This document shows, piece by piece, positions 1 to 9,227 of a stretch of DNA of 64,000 nucleotides; the first letter of the stretch is position 1; every line of letters starts with the position of its first letter. Both the position numbers and the translations under genes were made by a program. The stretch lies in assembly GCA_963924555.1 (NCBI GenBank), contig OZ004583.1, positions 7,144,582-7,208,581 on the forward strand, read 5' to 3'. This stretch comes from Crambe crambe (taxonomy: Eukaryota; Porifera; Demospongiae; Poecilosclerida; Crambeidae). The notes under the pieces were generated by a model. It made no database searches. It saw only the letters and a program-made list of their open reading frames with translations, and was not told the origin of the DNA.

Positions 1-378
1 CTTCCTGCCCTGATAGTGACAGTCGTCAACACTAGGCCTGCCTTTAGCTTTACGCTTTTTGGGTCGACCCCTTTGGATGATCTGGGCATTCTCACAGATC
101 TGACATGTGTCAGTGTGGGGAGCCCATACCTTGGGGGTTAGATCAGTTTCTCTGAATTGGCCAGATTCTTTGGCATTTAGGACTTGACTCAAAGTAAGGT
201 AGCAGCAATGGCACACAAATGGTGGAGAGACAAATTCATCTTCTTCCTCCACAGCTATATCAAAGAGTTTTGACAGGGCTCCTTTACATACCTCTTTAAT
301 TTTGTTGTGTTTGTATGTTTTTATCCTATTACCACACACTCTACATAAATTTTGAAGGTACATTTTGTGTTGCTCCAT
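1..378 (-). CDS. RAG1 N-terminal-like zinc-binding protein (partial)
   Basis: Open frame of 126 codons on the minus strand from ATG at 378, running off the left edge, so it escapes stop-bounded ORF calling. Seen: a CxxC knuckle with LCRVCGN at residues 11-17, His24-Asn25, a hydrophobic helix around 35-43, a PPFVCHCC block at 52-59, then WAPHTDTCQIC at 85-95, followed by a basic GRPKKRK stretch. Order and spacing recall the zinc-binding non-core N-terminal region of vertebrate RAG1 (CRxCGN..HN.., P..FCH.C, W.PHT..C.IC, basic tail). Such RAG1-N-like modules are known in invertebrates outside true RAG loci, some in transposons. Nothing of the catalytic core is visible. It could be a transposon-borne protein or a host gene; function unknown. 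Confidence 0.6.
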   Translation of the reverse strand, partial: MEQHKMYLQNLCRVCGNRIKTYKHNKIKEVCKGALSKLFDIAVEEEDEFVSPPFVCHCCYLTLSQVLNAKESGQFRETDLTPKVWAPHTDTCQICENAQIIQRGRPKKRKAKGRPSVDDCHYQGRK

Positions 379-744
379 TGCTGTTAAAAAAAAGATACAC
401 TGTTTACTTTACTGTCTGACTGAATATTTGTGGTTTCTGCTACAGTTTTATACATGCAAATACCTTGTGGTAAATCTTGATCGGTATTCATGGCTCTGGG
501 AACAGACCGCCTTCTTCAATTGTATTTGAAGGTTGCTAAGAAACCAGGTGCGCCATACCGTTAAATCGTGCAAAAGCGATGCGCAAAAGGATCGAGGGGG
601 CTTCCCTAGTGTAGGTTTCCTCATCCCAACAGTTATTTTAAGAACAGGCAACTCTATTGGCCATATAGAGCCATAGTAACCAAGCGTCTGGTTGCTAGGG
701 ACCAATTTCATTATACCGTAAGTACGCACGAGTCTGATTGAAAC
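379..744. other. Non-coding stretch
   Basis: AT-rich spacer between the RAG1-N-like start codon and the dispersed repeat. A 119-codon minus-strand open frame (448-807) overlaps it but runs into the repeat, has low-complexity content and no recognisable domain, so it is not called. Confidence 0.5.
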
Positions 745-1490
745 CAACGTGGTATACATAATATATATGTACATAAGTGTCCCGAAATAGTAATGCGCAT
801 GTTCCAATTGTAATCAAGCTAGATTGTTTTCTACAGCCTTTTGTCATAGAGGTGCTAGGCTTATCTAAATAGACTGTAGGCGCTTGGCTTATCTAAGTGC
901 TTGTGGTAAGTATTTACAGCTTTCTATGTATGGAGCTTCCCGTTGGAACCACAACTTACATGACTCTTGTCTCTGACATGACAGCAATATCAAGCACTGG
1001 AGCCTATCAGCTGCTCACTTGCTCATTGTCAAATGCAGCATATTGCTATAGTAGTCGGTTGTAGAGGCTCTAGGCTTATTTAAGTACTTTGTTACATACA
1101 ACTAACTAACTTGCTTGCTCGCTCGCTGTCAAAATTAATGTTGCACATTGCCCTAGTATAACAGGGGTGTATCCACAGAATTTTGAGTGGCCCGGTGTGC
1201 TTGTACATGGGATCACCACGCCCACTTTATCCTTTACCCACTTATTAGAAGGATGCTAATGTGATCATGATTCTTGAAGGTTCATATAATCACTTAGCTA
1301 ACTCTGCAGGCATGGGATGAAATTATAATTATTAATTGGATAATAAAAGTGGTCCGGTGAAAACCGGACCAACCGGAGTGGTGGATACACCCCTGTATAA
1401 ACTAAACAGCAAAATCTTCTAAAGAGTTGTAGCAGAATGCTTGCTCGCTCGCTGTCAACTGAATGTTGAACATTGCCCTAGTATACAAAC
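745..1490 (-). repeat. Dispersed repeat R1, copy 1 (interrupted)
   Basis: Reverse-orientation copy of a roughly 750-bp repeat found twice more at 36702-37452 and 37512-38266. Shared landmarks include the segments around 'tttcgggaca', 'gtggtaagtatttacagc' and the end 'gttgaacattgccctag'. It is split by the MITE at 1162-1395. No coding capacity recognised. Confidence 0.75.
1162..1395. mobile_element. MITE with 5-bp TSD (CAG...CTG ends)
   Basis: 234-bp element with perfect 15-bp terminal inverted repeats CAGGGGTGTATCCAC and a 5-bp target-site duplication tataa at 1157-1161 and 1396-1400. It sits inside repeat R1, which reads on across it. Member of the 5-bp-TSD family described in the findings; no transposase. 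Confidence 0.85.
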
Positions 1491-1515
1491 AAGTGGTGAC
1501 GCTCAATTCAGAAAA

Positions 1516-1805
1516 TGGCAACACTATATGGCAGTATCAAAGAATTTAGTCCTGAAAGGATTCTATACCTTGATCAAACCAAAGCATACTTTAAGGCAAG
1601 CAAAATTCCAGATGACCAAAAAGGTATGATTCTGCTCAGCTCCATCAGTAAATCATTTGGATGTTGAGTGACCTCATGGCCCCTGATTCTCTGGTGGATA
1701 AGGACCACGAGACCATTAAGACAATACTGCTGGAACATTACAGCATTCAATGCAGTTCTACGAAACCTGGCAACTCACTGCAATTTTGGAGGTTATCTAC
1801 TTAAC
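1516..1805 (+). pseudogene. Gypsy-type LTR retrotransposon gag fragment
   Basis: From ATG 1516 the frame reads like the N-terminus of a Gypsy-type Gag: MATLYGSIKEFSPER, then YLDQTKAYFKASKIPDDQK and ILLSSIS. A frame change near 1660 leads to a second recognisable block, LSDLMAPDSLVDKD..ETIKTILLEHY, typical of the following Gag helices. The frame breaks and soon ends in stops. No LTRs, protease or polymerase lie nearby, and the Ngaro element begins 90 bp downstream. Decayed fragment; family assignment rests on remembered Gag consensus. Confidence 0.6.
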
Positions 1806-1895
1806 CTATAAGAAAGCCCTGGAACTTGCTCTGGTAAACTTACTTTCTTATAGGAGATAGAACTTTTAAATTGAAATCAAAGCCGGAAAGTATGA

Positions 1896-2083
1896 TTGAC
1901 AGTTTGATGGGACATTTAACTGAGGTTAATGAGAGGCGAACGAGAGGGGGCGGTGCGGGTTGCGGCAGCCGGATGTAGGATGGCACATGCGCAGGGTTCC
2001 TCATGCTATCTGGCGGGATCCAGCTGCCTGTCTGCTAGCTTTGACAAAGTGTCTGCTCTAGGCCTGCAATAGCTACTAGTTTC
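1896..2083 (+). repeat. Ngaro split direct repeat A1
   Basis: 188-bp left repeat, starting ttgacagtttgatggg and ending ctactagtttc; same sequence as A2 at 6669-6856. Confidence 0.9.
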
Positions 2084-2099
2084 AAAAAGTCAACACCAT

Positions 2100-2267
2100 A
2101 TGGATAAGGAGAAAGCCGGGGAGTCAAGTGGAGAGAATGCTGAGGCTCAGCGTGAAGACCTGAAAAGAACCGTGGTCGAGCTGGTTCGGGAAGCGCTGGC
2201 AGAAGAACGGGCGGGCAACCGAGATGGACGTCCTCTATCAGGTAATAAATCTCTCCCAGCATATTAG
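2100..2267 (+). CDS. Short leader frame of the Ngaro element, possible Gag N-terminus
   Basis: 55-codon frame from ATG 2100 just after A1, beginning MDKEKAGESSGENAEAQRE, charged and helical with LKRTVVELVREALAEE. It stops at TAG 2265-2267. A plausible donor (CAG|gtaata) lies at about 2243, so this may be a first exon joined to the main Gag frame by splicing; I could not identify a matching acceptor that keeps frame. It may also be a short uORF. Confidence 0.4.
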   Translation: MDKEKAGESSGENAEAQREDLKRTVVELVREALAEERAGNRDGRPLSGNKSLPAY

Positions 2268-2321
2268 ATGGGATGACGGGTCTACCTCGGCAGAGGCGCC
2301 CACAAACAGTAGAGCAGCTGC

Positions 2322-3443
2322 ATGGCCATTATGCCTAGGGGGCGGGTCCCCGTTCGACGGTTTAGCAGGGTAAAGGGTCGTTACCCGTATTCGGTACGGT
2401 ATATATATAGCCGATTATGCAGGGGTGCAGCGGCAGGCAATATAAGAGTGTTATGTACTTGGCTCATAGATCTGGGTTCAGTGCCGCCAGCAGATCTCCT
2501 TCGGTCAGTGCCCACGATTGAGGCGGACAAGGAGCAGGTCGAAACTGTGGGGTCAGAATCTAACAAATATACCACCAACCTGCTGCCAGTGGGGGGAAGC
2601 AGCAGCAAGCGCAAGGCCTCAGAGCAAGGGGCATATGTGGGAGAGGCCCTTCCCCCAGTTCCCCAGAAACTTGCAGACCGTATACAAGCATGGGAGTTTG
2701 TCGAGATGTCAGAATTGTTGCCTGAGTTCTGGTCCCAGCAGAGGACAGATGAGAAGGAGGGAGCTAACCGGGCGGGAGCGAACCGCCGAAAACGCCCCAT
2801 CACAGAGATCAATGTGTGGCTGCAGTGTTTCGCCGTGTATGTGGGTGTGATGTCAGCAAAACATCCGGAGGCCATCCCGGAGTTGATGGCATACATGGTG
2901 GCTGTAATTAGGGCATGCGAGGACTTCTCGGGGTTGGCATGGGTCCGGTATGACGCAGCCTATCGCCGCCAAGCAGCAGCCAGTGGCAACAGAACCTGGT
3001 CCAGAATCAATCCATCTCTCTTTTCCCTGTGCTTTACAGGAAAGGCTCAGGCAGCCAAGAGGTGTGATCTCTGCCTGGCTGCTTCCCATGTAACCAAGGA
3101 CTGCTCCCTGTCAGCGGACCTGGACCCTGATCTACCCTCAAGGTTGAAGGCAGTGGAGTCCGCTGTAGTGGCGTTTGCGCAGTCGGGCTCAGGAGGAAGT
3201 GAGCGCCAGTTGCAACGGAGGCCTCATGATGACATCTGTCGGGTCTTCAACGAAAAGCGATGTTACTTCCGGCGATGCCGCTATCGCCATGTATGCCTGG
3301 GGTGCACAGGGGCCCATCCCTTGATTGATTGCCCACTCAAGCAGAACGCCGGCTCGGTGAGGCCCGTAAGCCACCAGCAGCAACACCCGTACTTGCCGCC
3401 AATGCAGCCGCCAAGGCAGCAAAACAGCTGGAAATACCCGTAG
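2322..3443 (+). CDS. Ngaro ORF1, Gag-like zinc-finger protein
   Basis: Open frame of 373 codons. The C-terminal third carries a CxxC...C knuckle (CDLCLAASHVTKDC, about residues 253-266) and a CCCH-type cluster (CRVFNEKRCYFRRCRYRHVC, about 308-327) followed by CxGxHPLxxC, typical of Gag-like proteins of DIRS-order elements in invertebrates; these probably bind the element RNA. The first 45 residues overlap a tataaa-like tract, are compositionally odd and may be intronic or leader sequence, so the true start is uncertain (see the frame at 2100). The C-terminus is rich in Gln and Pro. It precedes the polymerase by about 0.2-0.4 kb including a long G-run at 3632-3650. Confidence 0.7.
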   Translation: MAIMPRGRVPVRRFSRVKGRYPYSVRYIYSRLCRGAAAGNIRVLCTWLIDLGSVPPADLLRSVPTIEADKEQVETVGSESNKYTTNLLPVGGSSSKRKASEQGAYVGEALPPVPQKLADRIQAWEFVEMSELLPEFWSQQRTDEKEGANRAGANRRKRPITEINVWLQCFAVYVGVMSAKHPEAIPELMAYMVAVIRACEDFSGLAWVRYDAAYRRQAAASGNRTWSRINPSLFSLCFTGKAQAAKRCDLCLAASHVTKDCSLSADLDPDLPSRLKAVESAVVAFAQSGSGGSERQLQRRPHDDICRVFNEKRCYFRRCRYRHVCLGCTGAHPLIDCPLKQNAGSVRPVSHQQQHPYLPPMQPPRQQNSWKYP

Positions 3444-3653
3444 GGCACAGGCCCGTAACTGCCGAATGCTTGGCCAACAGCTGTAGTTGAGCCGCTATCT
3501 ATTATCAATTTATGATCTCTTACCTGTACCAATGGAGATTTGTGCTCTTACCTTATCAATTGCGAGTTGTGCCGTTATCAATTGAGAATCATATATTATT
3601 TATATAATAATTATATTTAATATTTATTTTCGGGGGGTGGGGGGGGGGGGGGC

Positions 3654-5453
3654 CAAAGTAGCAATTTCGATTGCGGGAATACCTTTAATATTCCTCCCAC
3701 AGACCAATACCCATACACAGCCCATCTCCAGCAGCTGGATCAGAGCAGAGCTAGGACTCCAGTACTACCCCTCTTTACAGGGGAATCATGGAGATTCCCT
3801 CTGAACTGGTGCACTTGGGAGGCGTGTTTGGTGCACCACCCTGACCAGGAGTTTGCTGACTACATTGTGCGGGGCCTGAGAGATGGCTTCAGGATTGGCT
3901 TTGACTATACCAATCATATCTGTAAGAAAGCGAGGCAGAACATGGCCTCAGCACGGGACCACCCTGAAGTAATTCGGGAGTATCTAGCGAAGGAATGCTC
4001 TGAGGGAAAGGTGATAGGTCCGCTGGATCCGGCCTGTTTTCCTATGGTGCACACAAGCAGGATAGGAGTAATCCCTAAAGGGAACACGGGGAGATGGCGT
4101 TTGATAGTGGACCTCTCCTCCCCAGAAGGGGGTAGTGTAAACGATGGGATAGACGAAAGCTTCTGCTCCTTGTCATATGTCTCGATTGATGATGCTGTGC
4201 AAGCCATAAGGAAAAAGGGTAGAGGCTCCCTCTTAGCCAAGGTGGACATACGGAGTGCATACAGGATTGTTCCAGTCCATCCGGAGGACCGGTGGCTGCT
4301 AGGGATGTTATGGGATGGTGCACTGTATGTCGACGCAGCCCTACCTTTTGGGCTCAGATCTGCTCCCAAAATTTTTACGGCATTAGCAGATGCAGCAGAG
4401 TGGATCGCAAAGCAGCAAGGGGTAGCTGGGTTACTCCATTATTTGGACGATTTTTTGATTGTAGCATCCCCAGCCTCAGACGAGGGGAGAGACTATCTCA
4501 CCATCTTGTTGGCTCTTTTCGATCACCTGAATATCCCAGTGGCACCAGAGAAACTGGAGGGCCCAGCCACCACAATAGTTTTCCTGGGGATTGAGATTGA
4601 CACGGTGCAGCTAAGGCTCCAGCTGCCAGAGAGAAAGCTGCAGGAACTTCAGGAGCTAATCCAATCCTGGGTAGGGAGGCAATCTTGTCGAAAAAAGGAG
4701 CTCCAATCATTAGCAGGGAAGTTACAACATGCTTGCAAAGTGGTGGTTCCAGGCAGAACATTCCTCAGAAGGATATTCGAAGCATTGAGGATAGGAGGCA
4801 AGAAGTTCCATCATATTCGGCTCAGCCGGGATTTCAGGTCAGATATCATGTGGTGGCACACCTTCTTGGCCCAGTGGAATGGGATCGCGCTAATGCAAGG
4901 GGTAGCCGATACGGAGCCTCAGATTGAAGTGTTTACGGATGCCTCGGGAGGAGTTGGATGCGGGGCCTGGTGGTGCCCCCAGTGGCTCCAGCTGAAGTGG
5001 TCACCAGCCATGAAGTTTGCAGAGCTCCCGATCACACAGAAAGAAGTGCTTCCAGTAGTGCTGGCATGTGCGGTGTGGGGCAGGCGGTGGAGTGGATCAG
5101 CAGTGCTGGTCCACTGTGACAACCAGGCGGCAGTCACAGTCCTGAACTCAGGATATTCGCGAGAACCAATCATCATGCACCTCCTACGGTGCCTATTCTT
5201 TATCAAAGCCTATTATCAACTATCCCTAAAGGTTATACACATCCCAGGGAAAAGGAATGTGGTGGCAGATGCCATCTCACGGGATTCATTGTCTGTTATT
5301 CCTGTCCAGGTTCCAGCCCCATCTCCCTCCCCTACACCAATTCCCAAGCTACTGCTGGAGCTGCTAGTGGAAAAGCAGCCCGACTGGACATCAGTGGACT
5401 GGACTCAGCTGTTCGGGAACTATTTGCAGCAGGACTGGCAGCATCCACATTGA
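3654..5453 (+). CDS. Ngaro ORF2, reverse transcriptase-RNase H
   Basis: The frame ends at 5453 and is open upstream to about 3654; no ATG is visible before the conserved part, so the start (splicing or frameshifting from Gag) is unresolved. Counting from the in-frame TTG at 3828, RT motifs include KVDIRSAYR (Asp140), LPFGLRSAP (172-180) and the catalytic box YLDDFLIVA (204-212). RNase H follows with VFTDASG (Asp371), Glu406 in TQKEVLPV, HCDNQAA (Asp431) and VVADAISR (Asp480), so all four acidic residues are present. The upstream block FPLNWCTWEAC..HPDQEFADYIVRGL is also typical of DIRS-order polymerases. It makes cDNA from the element RNA. No internal stop seen. Confidence 0.88.
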   Translation, partial: QSSNFDCGNTFNIPPTDQYPYTAHLQQLDQSRARTPVLPLFTGESWRFPLNWCTWEACLVHHPDQEFADYIVRGLRDGFRIGFDYTNHICKKARQNMASARDHPEVIREYLAKECSEGKVIGPLDPACFPMVHTSRIGVIPKGNTGRWRLIVDLSSPEGGSVNDGIDESFCSLSYVSIDDAVQAIRKKGRGSLLAKVDIRSAYRIVPVHPEDRWLLGMLWDGALYVDAALPFGLRSAPKIFTALADAAEWIAKQQGVAGLLHYLDDFLIVASPASDEGRDYLTILLALFDHLNIPVAPEKLEGPATTIVFLGIEIDTVQLRLQLPERKLQELQELIQSWVGRQSCRKKELQSLAGKLQHACKVVVPGRTFLRRIFEALRIGGKKFHHIRLSRDFRSDIMWWHTFLAQWNGIALMQGVADTEPQIEVFTDASGGVGCGAWWCPQWLQLKWSPAMKFAELPITQKEVLPVVLACAVWGRRWSGSAVLVHCDNQAAVTVLNSGYSREPIIMHLLRCLFFIKAYYQLSLKVIHIPGKRNVVADAISRDSLSVIPVQVPAPSPSPTPIPKLLLELLVEKQPDWTSVDWTQLFGNYLQQDWQHPH

Positions 5454-6379
5454 AAGCATATCGATCAAACTGTGGAGCTTACTCAAGATTTTGTGCCGAG
5501 GGGGCGTGGACTCCATTCCCAGCAGCAGAGGAGACGGTCTGTCTGTTTGTGGCATCCCTGTTTCAAAGAGGCTTGGCTGGCTCATCAGTGAAATCCTTCC
5601 TGGCAGCAATCCGGTACTCTCAGATTGCTGTGGGCCTGGGGGACCCGAAGATGGCAGAGTGGCCACGTTTGGGTTATGTGGTAAGAGGCTTCAAGAAGAA
5701 GACTGCAGGCCCTAGAAGCAAACCTCGCCTACCAATTACCCCATCAATCCTGCAAAAGTTGAGGCTGGTGTGGAACGACTCACCTGATCATTTCAATGGG
5801 AGAATGCTGTGGGCAGCGGCCTGCATGTGCTTTTTCGGATTTTTGAGGTCAGGGGAGGTGGTGGCCCCAGGAGCCTCTAGCTTTGATCCCTCAGTGCACC
5901 TGAGCCGGGGTGATGTAGCAGTGGACAGTAGGGAGAAGCCGTCCCTCGTGCAAGTGAAAATCAAGGCCTCTAAGACCGATGTGTTCAGGAAAGGGGTGAC
6001 AGTCACCCTGGGAGCAACGGGAGACATGCTCTGCCCAGTGGCAGCAGTCTTAGGGTATATGGCAGAGCCTAATCCGTGGAAGGGTAGTCCCCCGGGACCT
6101 TTCTTCGTCTTTAGCAATGGGGCACCTTTGACTCGGGAAAAACTTGTAAAGGAGCTAAGGTCAGCATTGGGCACAGCAGGGGTCAAGGCTGATGGCTACG
6201 CTGGTCATAGTTTTCGCATTGGGGCAGCGACCACAGCAGCCAGCAAGGGTCTTCCCGATTCCCTCATAAAGACACTGGGCAGATGGGAAAGTTCAGCCTA
6301 TACACTGTACATTCGTACACCCCAGTCGGTACTGAAAAAGGTGGCAAAGTCCCTTGTGGGCAGTGACCATCCCTCCTAA
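5189..6379 (+). CDS. Ngaro ORF3, tyrosine recombinase
   Basis: Frame of 396 codons overlapping the end of ORF2 by about 265 bp in another frame; the recognisable domain starts near residue 65, so translation may begin later than the listed GTG. The catalytic set is present: Arg220 in FGFLRSGEVV, His340 and Arg343 in GHSFRIGAAT, Trp366 in LGRWESSAY at the usual His/Trp position, and nucleophile Tyr374 (or 371) in YTLYIRTP. The enzyme would integrate the circular DNA form of the element by strand exchange, replacing a DDE integrase. No stops or frameshifts visible. Confidence 0.9.
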   Translation: MPILYQSLLSTIPKGYTHPREKECGGRCHLTGFIVCYSCPGSSPISLPYTNSQATAGAASGKAARLDISGLDSAVRELFAAGLAASTLKAYRSNCGAYSRFCAEGAWTPFPAAEETVCLFVASLFQRGLAGSSVKSFLAAIRYSQIAVGLGDPKMAEWPRLGYVVRGFKKKTAGPRSKPRLPITPSILQKLRLVWNDSPDHFNGRMLWAAACMCFFGFLRSGEVVAPGASSFDPSVHLSRGDVAVDSREKPSLVQVKIKASKTDVFRKGVTVTLGATGDMLCPVAAVLGYMAEPNPWKGSPPGPFFVFSNGAPLTREKLVKELRSALGTAGVKADGYAGHSFRIGAATTAASKGLPDSLIKTLGRWESSAYTLYIRTPQSVLKKVAKSLVGSDHPS

Positions 6380-6487
6380 TAACACACTATAGTATAATTA
6401 TATTCTATTGTGTCTGGATTATGTGAATTCTTGTAGTTACAGTTTTAGTGCTTGGGTGTGGGTACAGGAGGGGGTTCCTGTACCCCC

Positions 6488-6668
6488 TGGGCCAGGTGGG
6501 GGGCCCTCCCACCTTTTATCACCTCCAAGCACGTGCACATAGCGTCAAGGGGAGGAGTTAAATGGAGGTACCTACGTAACTAGGTAGGGGGAGGAGCCGC
6601 TACCCGCAACACCTGGATCCCAGCTCACCCGCCATAGTCTGGGGGGTTCTTATGAGCCAACTCATTAA
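6488..6668 (+). repeat. Ngaro split direct repeat B1
   Basis: 181-bp repeat beginning tgggccaggtgg and ending aactcattaa; duplicated as B2. It starts 108 bp after the recombinase stop codon and abuts A2 directly. Confidence 0.9.
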
Positions 6669-6856
6669 TTGACAGTTTGATGGGACATTTAACTGAGGTT
6701 AATGAGAGGCGAACGAGAGGGGGCGGTGCGGGTTGCGGCAGCCGGATGTAGGATGGCACATGCGCAGGGTTCCTCATGCTATCTGGCGGGATCCAGCTGC
6801 CTGTCTGCTAGCTTTGACAAAGTGTCTGCTCTAGGCCTGCAATAGCTACTAGTTTC
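6669..6856 (+). repeat. Ngaro split direct repeat A2
   Basis: Second 188-bp copy of A1, immediately after B1. The 83-bp spacer 6857-6939 between A2 and B2 is unique, with a ccctcccaccctcctc tract. Confidence 0.9.
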
Positions 6857-6939
6857 CCCTCCCACCCTCCTCTTAGGGATAAGGGATAAGGTACAAGTTC
6901 CTCCAGGTAGCCAATGGGAGGCTACCTGTGATCTGTAGT

Positions 6940-7120
6940 TGGGCCAGGTGGGGGGCCCTCCCACCTTTTATCACCTCCAAGCACGTGCACATAGCGTCAA
7001 GGGGAGGAGTTAAATGGAGGTACCTACGTAACTAGGTAGGGGGAGGAGCCGCTACCCGCAACACCTGGATCCCAGCTCACCCGCCATAGTCTGGGGGGTT
7101 CTTATGAGCCAACTCATTAA
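6940..7120 (+). repeat. Ngaro split direct repeat B2 (right end)
   Basis: 181-bp copy of B1 forming the right terminus; homology stops at 7120 (aactcattaa|ctgcattg). Confidence 0.9.
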
Positions 7121-7912
7121 CTGCATTGTTGTCAGATGAGTTGAAAGCACAATTAATTAGAGCTCTCAATTATTTTATTATACAGCTCTATGTCACTTTC
7201 CCTTTTAATAACCTCCCTCCATCATTAATATTTGGTTAACAAGTTGGTCCTATTTTGCTCGGGCAAGCAATGATTGAAGTCGGTAAAGGGTCGGCACATT
7301 TGAAAATGCTACAGTGCAGTACAGTTCAGCTTTTTGTACTACCTGGTTGACCCATTCTTTTGCTTTTCATAGCTTAGTAAACTCTCTGGCTTCTTAGACA
7401 AGATAACCGAGTAGGGGATGGCCTACAAGCTAGGTTATAGTATCTAGGAGTAAAGCTATGTTCTATCAAAGTTCTAGTCACTTACTTAGTGTCTTCTAAC
7501 TTTCACTATGATGGTTTTTGCACATATAGACTTGTAATAACCTGAAGTTGCAGGCATCTGAAAGCCTGGAATTTTAGACTCCATTTTCCTAGGAAGTAAG
7601 CTTGCACATGCATGTGTGCGCATATGCATAATCGTCGTGCACACGCTGGTACATACCATGTATGCATGGTTCGTTGCCTTCAGCACTGTGTTTTGGCACT
7701 TTGGTGCCAAAAAGTGACAGGAAACTTAGGTGAACATGGATATAATAATGATGCCTAGCACTCAGCTTGTCTGTCTGTCTGTTACAACTATTCTGGAGCT
7801 AGCGGCGCTTACCACACTTCAACTTCAGTCTCAACGATGTCTAGACAATACTCGCAGATTTTTGGAAGAGGGCTTTATTCCAGAAAGAAGGGCACGACTC
7901 CAGCTCCGTACT
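7121..7912. other. Non-coding flank of the Ngaro element
   Basis: AT-rich sequence with no convincing gene. A short hairpin-like motif, ttggcactttggtgccaaaa at about 7691-7710, resembles one at about 14480-14497. Confidence 0.4.
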
Positions 7913-8260
7913 ATACTATAGCCTATACTCCATATAATGCACACTCTTTGCTGTTACCTACGTACTCCATTATAAGGTGAATTGATTAGAGCAACAGCGT
8001 AGCTAGCTGGAGTGACAAGTCTACGACAGTGGCTTTATGCATTTAGCTAGCTCCTACTGTCTTACCTGCATGCTTAGCTAATCATATCTGTGCATTTCTC
8101 CAAGCAGTATATTTTTACATGCAGGCACTGATGATAATGAGAATGTGGAGTCTGTAGTACAGACACTGCTAGCTAGCTACTTAATACTCCTCATGGTGAT
8201 CTACTCAATATCTGCTATTGTGCATAGCACTTCAGTGCTTTTCATGTGTGAAGCTTTAGC
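7913..8260 (+). repeat. Dispersed repeat R2, copy 1
   Basis: About 350 bp matching 34767-35110, from 'agcctatactccatataatg' through 'gtagtacagacactgctagc'. No coding potential. 8261-8631 holds nothing I can identify. Confidence 0.65.
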
Positions 8261-8631
8261 CATTAGCCACAAAGGACAGAACCGGAAGAACGTACACGAC
8301 ATAAATATATAACAGCACCCCACTAGTGGCTTGTTTTGCTCGCAGTTATGCCTTTATTATAATCTAGACTAAATTTCAGCCCTACTAGTAATGTGAATTA
8401 TGGAAAGCTAAATTATGAAGAAGCCATAGCTTGATCAAGCTATATTATAGCGAGCAATTAGAATAGCTATGGCCATACTACTTTTGAAGTGCATTACATT
8501 TAGGCCTTTCTATCAATGATTATGCTTTGAATCCCCTAGAGCCAATCCATCCACAGGAAAGAAAAGTTTCAGGGTAAAATATTAGCCACATTATCTTAAT
8601 TCTGACACATGTGCACAGTGCACAGACTCAC

Positions 8632-9227
8632 TATCATTTGATCACTGAGACAGGAGGGGGTGGCAGGGTTCACTACCACATGATACATCTCCACGTCATA
8701 CTGAGAGGTGAAGGAGGGGGACCACTGGATGGAGACCTCTGGACCTCCAGTGGTGAGGATAAGAGAACAGGTAGAAGAAGGGGAAGGAGGAGGGTCTATT
8801 GGTAGAATATTTACTTGTTTGACACACATGCACCACACACTATGTACTACAGTTATTAGAGTTAATGTATACGTACCTCTGATATTTGTGATATGTATTG
8901 CATCACTCTTGAATGGATTACGTCTGCAGTCGATGATTGACCCTCTCAGAAGAGATGCATCACCACTCAATGTAGAAGTTATATTGTTAAGAAGATTATT
9001 CTCATCAGGATTAACCCTGTTAACCAGCACTTGCACACCAGGGCTTGGATTAATAAGGGTCAAATTCAGTGGTAATGGTTGCATATTATAGCCTGATAAT
9101 TCTGCAAGATCACTACCATTAACTGTCCAGGTCAGACTAGGTGTTTCAATGCCACAACAAGTGAGGTTGACTCTTCCAGGACAGAAAGTTCCATTAGAAG
9201 GAGCAGATAAGGAAAACATTGGAAGAG
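8632..9227 (-). pseudogene. Ig/FN3 receptor fragment (gene D), two exons
   Basis: Two phase-consistent exons on the minus strand. Exon 9227-8877 (acceptor ttctag|CT, donor AGAG|gtac) encodes one Ig-like domain with FCPGRVNLTC, TWTVNGSDL and IIDC, nearly the same protein as gene A's Ig exon. Exon 8795-8632 (acceptor caatag|AC, donor ATA|gtgagt) encodes the first half of an FN3-like domain with VSIQWSPSFTSQYDVEMYHV, nearly identical to gene B. No signal-peptide exon, second FN3 half or membrane exon was found to either side, so this is probably a gene fragment, although distant exons cannot be excluded. Extracellular recognition is the likely role of the parent family. Confidence 0.7.

Larger units (their letters stand above)
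1896..7120 (+). mobile_element. Ngaro-type tyrosine-recombinase retrotransposon (DIRS order)
   Basis: 5.2-kb element bounded by split direct repeats: A1 1896-2083, then gag, RT-RNase H and tyrosine-recombinase ORFs, then B1 6488-6668, A2 6669-6856 and B2 6940-7120. A1 and A2 are each 188 bp and B1 and B2 each 181 bp, and look identical by eye. The A1...B1-A2-B2 layout with a tyrosine recombinase instead of a DDE integrase, no DIRS-type methyltransferase frame and no obvious TSD is the Ngaro arrangement. Ngaro elements are thought to integrate through a circular DNA intermediate. All three main frames are open, so this may be a recent, possibly active insertion. Confidence 0.88.

Noticed and set aside
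448..807. 119-codon minus-strand open frame
   Set aside because: Spans spacer and repeat R1, no domain, no splice support; chance frame.
2381..2896. 171-codon minus-strand frame and other frames inside the Ngaro ORFs
   Set aside because: Shadows of the plus-strand Gag, RT and recombinase, which carry the conserved motifs.
8708..9091. 127-codon plus-strand ORF
   Set aside because: Antisense of the Ig and FN3 exons; the minus strand has the domain signatures and splice sites.
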